Shown here: positions 60,920-64,000 of the stretch, piece by piece
Layout: every line of letters starts with the position of its first letter
How positions within the stretch are numbered: position 1 is the stretch's first letter
Source: a bacterium
GTDB taxonomy: Bacteria; Zhuqueibacterota; QNDG01; JAGLOF01
Reading direction: 5' to 3'
Length of the DNA stretch: 64,000 nucleotides
NCBI GenBank assembly: GCA_023139105.1
Contig: JAGLOF010000004.1
Location: forward strand, 1 to 64,000
Position numbers and translations under genes: made by a program
The notes under the pieces: generated by a model
Database searches by the model: none
Told to the model about the DNA's origin: nothing
What the model saw: the letters and a program-made list of their open reading frames with translations, nothing else

Positions 60920-62115
60920 TAAGTTGCCAATAACTGAATTTCAACATCTTCACCCAGGTTGAGCACTTCACTGCGTGGTGAGTGTATCTGCCCGTTATTA
61001 TCAGTCAAAATTACAACCAAAAGCTCAGAAAAATCATTAGATTCGGATTTTTCTACAACACATCTGGCACCTGTAAGTAATGGATTGGGATGTCTGACTA
61101 TTTCAACATTCTGAGCAACCGGATATAGTGTAATTATGTTAAAAAGTCCCTCAACAATAGATGAATTTAATTGAGAGCCGGCAACTGCCAGCATCTCCTG
61201 CAAAGCTTCCTTTGGTGAAAACATCTGTTGAACCAGACTACCGGAGATTAAATTTTCATAGACATTGGCAACAGAAATCAATTCGGCAAAACGGAATATA
61301 TGACGTGGTTTGGTATATGCTGACCGCATAGGTTTGGAGTTGTCACCAACAAGGCCCGATGGATAGCCACTGCCATTCTGACGTTCATGATGCTGCAACA
61401 CAATCTGGCGCTCAATCTCTGAAATAGTTCTGGCACGGCTCAATATCTTTTCACCAAAAACAGGATGATGCCTCATCAAGCTGCGTTGCTCAGGATCAAG
61501 TTCATGATGAGATTTGTCATATATTTCACCCAGGGCCGTCTTACCAATATCATGCAACAAGGCACCCATTCCCATTGCTGCCTGTTCCTGATCGGTAAAA
61601 TCAAATACATCGCCCAATAACATAACAAGTACGGCAACATTTAAGACATGATTATGCAAGGCATTGGCACGGGAGACACCTGAAGCGATCTGAAAATTCG
61701 GAACATTGCCTATTAAAAAAAGATCCTGAAATATCTCTTTCACACTCTCCCGCAATCTGGCTGAAGGTGGAAGTGCAATCATCATGGAATCTCTTTTTAA
61801 AAGCTCATCAATACCCTTTGCAGATCGCACATAATCATTCATACTGGAATATACATTATCATAATATTGTGATATCTTTTGAAGTGAGCTATCTCTTGTG
61901 GCATCTGCAAGAACATCTACAGGTGTAATATGCTCAGTACCTTTTTCTTCGATGTACACAGAGGTATATTTCATAGAACGAAGCTTATCAATCATATTAA
62001 CAGATAATTCAGCACTACGTCCCAGCAAGAGAGTTCTTCTTCCGCCAACATAGGTATACAGGGGTTGGCCTAAAACCATTCCGGGATTCAAACTATCAAT
62101 TGAACATGCTCTCAA
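60919..62115 (-). CDS. HD-GYP domain protein (probable c-di-GMP phosphodiesterase)
   Basis: The 398-residue protein has an N-terminal regulatory region (about 1-145) and an HD-GYP domain with HNHVLNVAVL, GALLHDIGK (His188, Asp189), HHPVFGEKIL and the diagnostic HHERQNGSGYP (242-252). The key residues for c-di-GMP hydrolysis are present. The last 60 residues (SNDFSELLVVILTDNNGQIH) look like a small extra domain. The start is TTG, with AGGGAG eight bases upstream. It heads the regulator operon. Confidence 0.88.
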   Translation of the reverse strand: MRACSIDSLNPGMVLGQPLYTYVGGRRTLLLGRSAELSVNMIDKLRSMKYTSVYIEEKGTEHITPVDVLADATRDSSLQKISQYYDNVYSSMNDYVRSAKGIDELLKRDSMMIALPPSARLRESVKEIFQDLFLIGNVPNFQIASGVSRANALHNHVLNVAVLVMLLGDVFDFTDQEQAAMGMGALLHDIGKTALGEIYDKSHHELDPEQRSLMRHHPVFGEKILSRARTISEIERQIVLQHHERQNGSGYPSGLVGDNSKPMRSAYTKPRHIFRFAELISVANVYENLISGSLVQQMFSPKEALQEMLAVAGSQLNSSIVEGLFNIITLYPVAQNVEIVRHPNPLLTGARCVVEKSESNDFSELLVVILTDNNGQIHSPRSEVLNLGEDVEIQLLAT

Positions 62116-62160
62116 ATCTTAATCTCCCTTAAGTCTTGTTATAAACTTCATACTTAATAT

Positions 62161-62176
62161 TGCAAAAATGAAACCA
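62161..62176 (-). promoter_or_regulatory. Possible sigma-54 promoter for the HD-GYP operon
   Basis: The minus strand reads TGGTTTCATTTTTGCA. GG and GC are ten bases apart and the -12 box (TTGCA) is perfect, but the -24 box (TGGTTT) departs from TGGCAC. It lies 46 bases upstream of the start. Confidence 0.4.
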
Positions 62177-62469
62177 CTAAGTTAAAATAAGTGCTAATTT
62201 AATGTAATTGGTAGATTTAAAGCAATATACAGCCTGAAAAGAATTAAAACTATCTCTTTTTCCACTAATGCACATATGACAACAATCCTCATATGCAATG
62301 ACTTTGTTCAAAATCAATTTCAATATCGGATACTTTTTATCTATACAGATCATTTTGCTCTGGTACCGGATCTTTTTTACCCGTTCATAAATTTGGAAGT
62401 TATTTTACTTCCGAATCAAAATATTCGATTTTGAGCTCGCAATGATTCATCATTCAATAGCAGTCAGAA
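62177..62469. promoter_or_regulatory. Divergent control region with clustered inverted repeats
   Basis: No gene. Between the two divergent sigma-54-type promoters lie CATATGA-N9-TCATATG (around 62273-62297), GGAAGT-6-ACTTCC (62395-62412), CGAAT-6-ATTCG (62412-62427) and TCAAAAT-5-ATTTTGA (62416-62434). The last three overlap about 35-75 bases upstream of the plus-strand promoter and could be enhancer sites for an NtrC-type activator. Confidence 0.4.
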
Positions 62470-62485
62470 TGGCATATGGTTTGCG
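62470..62485 (+). promoter_or_regulatory. Sigma-54 (-24/-12) promoter for the plus-strand kinase gene
   Basis: TGGCATATGGTTTGCG shows GG and GC ten bases apart with consensus TGGCA and TTGC. The ATG of the kinase gene follows 54 bases downstream. Confidence 0.78.
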
Positions 62486-62538
62486 TAATCGAACTGAGAT
62501 AAGTGTTTACAACAAATTTTATATGGAGCTGTTATCTC

Positions 62539-63639
62539 ATGGGTCAACAGTCACCGATTTTAAAAAACACTCCGGTTTCCGGAATGCAAGCACATGTAAG
62601 AAACATGCAGGCCTCACTGCTCAACACAAACATTGCAATGCAACGCATGACAGATGTAATCGGAGAGCATAGAAACCGGCTGCATGCTGTTCTATCAACA
62701 TTGCCCGAAGGCATGCTTCTTTTGGATTCAAAAGGCATGGTAATATTAAAAAATGAGCTTGGACAAAATCTTCTCACAGAAATTGAAAAAATCCAGGGAG
62801 AAGATCGACCGGGGCTGATAGACCTTCTATATTATAAAATACGATCCGAAAATCTCCCTAGCATTACACATGAACTCTATGATACACACGCCGTATACAG
62901 AATGATTATTAAACAGTTTCACCCCGAAAGTCCTGTAGAGCGCTACGCTATATATATAAAGAAACAGGCATTATCACATGGTATTCAAAGCAGGTCTACA
63001 ACAAGTTTCATGATGGACCTCATCGCCTCTCTGGCACATGAAATCAACAATCCACTGACACCCATACTGGCATTAACAAGCCCGGCCATGCGCCTGGGTG
63101 ATGAATATGATGACACCCTTGAAACCATATACCAGGCAGGCAACCGTATAGCCGGTGTTATCAGTCAAATGCTGATCCTGGAAACAGCCATGCAAAATCA
63201 AGCACTTCAATCACTTAGCCTGGATCAGATATGCCGTGAAGCCATACAAGAATATTGTATCGAGTTTCCGGAGACCTTTATATCTTTTCACTGTACAGTC
63301 ACTGCCCCTCAGTGCTATCAAAACGAATCAGGCTTGAAAAGATTAATCACATTTCTCCTGATGAGCCTTAAAAATCAGCGTGGTGAACATCCTGTTTCCA
63401 TGGAAGTGTATCTGGAAGATCGTAATTGTGACATGATTCTGGCGATACGAGAGCGCGGTACATGGCCCGACACCATAGAACGGGCAAGTATTAAAGACGC
63501 TGCCGGATTTGCAGATTTTTACAGATTGCTTGCAGAAATATTCTGTCAGCAAGCCAGACTGGATTTTCACATACAACAAACCGAAAATGGCCACAATGGT
63601 TTCTGGATCAACATTCCCGCAACACCCGACATAGGTTAG
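62539..63639 (+). CDS. Histidine-kinase-like protein with degenerate ATPase domain
   Basis: From the ATG at 62539 (GGAG ten bases upstream; the track uses an earlier GTG) the 366-residue protein has a coiled N-terminus (QAHVRNMQASLLNTNIAMQR), a PAS-like domain (about 46-140; LPEGMLLLDSKGMVILKNEL) and a HisKA H-box (IASLAHEINNPLTPILAL, His167). The C-terminal region aligns to an HATPase only loosely: the N-box position reads LITFLLMSLKNQ and the G1 position IRERGTWPD, without the key Asn and DxGxG. It may be a phosphatase, phosphotransfer or decoy protein rather than an active kinase. Confidence 0.8.
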   Translation: MGQQSPILKNTPVSGMQAHVRNMQASLLNTNIAMQRMTDVIGEHRNRLHAVLSTLPEGMLLLDSKGMVILKNELGQNLLTEIEKIQGEDRPGLIDLLYYKIRSENLPSITHELYDTHAVYRMIIKQFHPESPVERYAIYIKKQALSHGIQSRSTTSFMMDLIASLAHEINNPLTPILALTSPAMRLGDEYDDTLETIYQAGNRIAGVISQMLILETAMQNQALQSLSLDQICREAIQEYCIEFPETFISFHCTVTAPQCYQNESGLKRLITFLLMSLKNQRGEHPVSMEVYLEDRNCDMILAIRERGTWPDTIERASIKDAAGFADFYRLLAEIFCQQARLDFHIQQTENGHNGFWINIPATPDIG

Positions 63640-63830
63640 AGACATGCAATGTAAGAATATGAACGAAGAAGAAAAACTCTATACTGTAAATCGAGTGGAA
63701 AATTATTAAAATTCCAACTTCCAATATACAAAAAACAAACACCTTGTCCCCGGAGACTGTTGAAAAAAACCGGGTATTTTCACGCTACTTGACCCGTTGT
63801 GTAAAACTTTTTTATTAACCTTTAACTACA

Positions 63831-63867
63831 AGATTTCTCACCCCAAAAAGCGGGGTTCGAAATGACA
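63831..63867 (+). repeat. Dispersed palindromic element, copy C
   Basis: AGATTTCTCACCCCAAAAAG then CGGGGTTCGAAATGACA: the same end sequences as the 29.7-29.86 kb copies (AGATYTCTC and TTCGARATGACA), with an inner CCCC/GGGG stem. Confidence 0.6.
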
Positions 63868-63935
63868 GCCTTTAAAAAATTTAGACAAAAAACCCGGTGT
63901 ACACCTGCCATAATTTTGACAATGGATAAATTAAG

Positions 63936-63993
63936 TATCTTTCGAAGCGGGCAGGGTGGCTCCGTGTCTTTCGTGGACAAATGCTCTTGCTCT
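63936..63993 (+). repeat. Dispersed repeat, copy 2 (partner at 30126-30195)
   Basis: GGGTGGCTCCGTGT, then CGTGGACAAATGCTCTTGCT, aligned with the 30.1 kb copy with a few short gaps. It probably continues past the window. Confidence 0.55.
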
Positions 63994-64000
63994 CCACCCC

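Larger units (their letters stand above)
63640..64000. other. Right-end non-coding region with dispersed repeats
   Basis: No gene is seen to the window edge. It contains CCCCGGAGACTGTTGAAAAAA (63748-63768), whose core GACTGTTGAAAAA recurs inverted near 28361-28375, a palindromic element (63831-63867) and a second copy of the repeat at 30126-30195. Confidence 0.55.

Overview
The window comes from a motile, Gram-negative (diderm) bacterium. It encodes P-ring and L-ring proteins (FlgI, FlgH), FlgA, a full flagellar export gate, FliW/CsrA, FliA, FlhF/FlhG and a sigma-54 (NtrC-type) regulatory circuit. Base composition is AT-leaning. I cannot name the phylum from the sequence alone. The gene content resembles flagellar superclusters of less-studied phyla and deltaproteobacteria-like lineages more than enteric bacteria. 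I saw no rRNA, tRNA, CRISPR array or intact transposase.

Layout. Nearly everything is on the minus strand; read from right to left it is: (1) 62.1-56.5 kb, a regulator operon: HD-GYP protein, a receiver fused to a DUF3662/FhaA-N-like domain, a small CxC protein, a receiver with a SHOCT-like tail, a PAS histidine kinase and an NtrC-family activator. (2) 56.3-43.1 kb, flgB-flgC-ORF-fliE-fliF-fliG-fliH-fliI-fliJ-motE-like-fliK-flgD-TIGR02530 gene-flgE-motA-motB. (3) 41.9-30.2 kb, fliL-fliM-fliN-fliO-fliP-fliQ-fliR-flhB-flhA-flhF-flhG-ORF-fliA-ORF-double receiver. (4) 27.5-17.7 kb, flgF-flgG-flgA-flgH-flgI-flgJ-flgN-flgK-flgL-fliW-csrA-TPR gene-hicB-like gene. (5) 17.5-0.5 kb, a glycan/modification island: CDP-sugar genes rfbF-rfbG-C-methyltransferase-3,5-epimerase-reductase, four radical SAM proteins (two with B12-type N-terminal regions, two SPASM-like), a second methyltransferase, a GT-B glycosyltransferase, a CmcI-like protein and two GT2-TPR fusions. 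A relic of a REP-associated transposase lies at the extreme left. Only two genes are on the plus strand, an M23 peptidase (28.5 kb) and a degenerate histidine kinase (62.5 kb).

How it works together. I found strong -24/-12 (sigma-54) promoter matches before flgF, fliL, flgB, the M23 gene and the plus-strand kinase, and a weaker one before the HD-GYP operon. The NtrC-type activator and its PAS kinase are therefore probably the FleSR/FlrBC-like switch for hook-basal-body genes. FliA would drive late genes, and FliW-CsrA would gate translation. Flagellin, FliD, FliS, FlgM and chemotaxis genes are not in the window. The sugar island follows the flagellar run on the same strand, so flagellin (or surface-polysaccharide) glycosylation is a reasonable inference, not a demonstrated fact.

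Most notable observations: an identical 14-residue C-terminal peptide ([14 protein letters not shown]) on two adjacent unrelated proteins beside csrA, with all five nucleotide differences silent; a DUF3662-like/receiver fusion; a radical-SAM-rich modification island; and several families of palindromic and tandem intergenic repeats.
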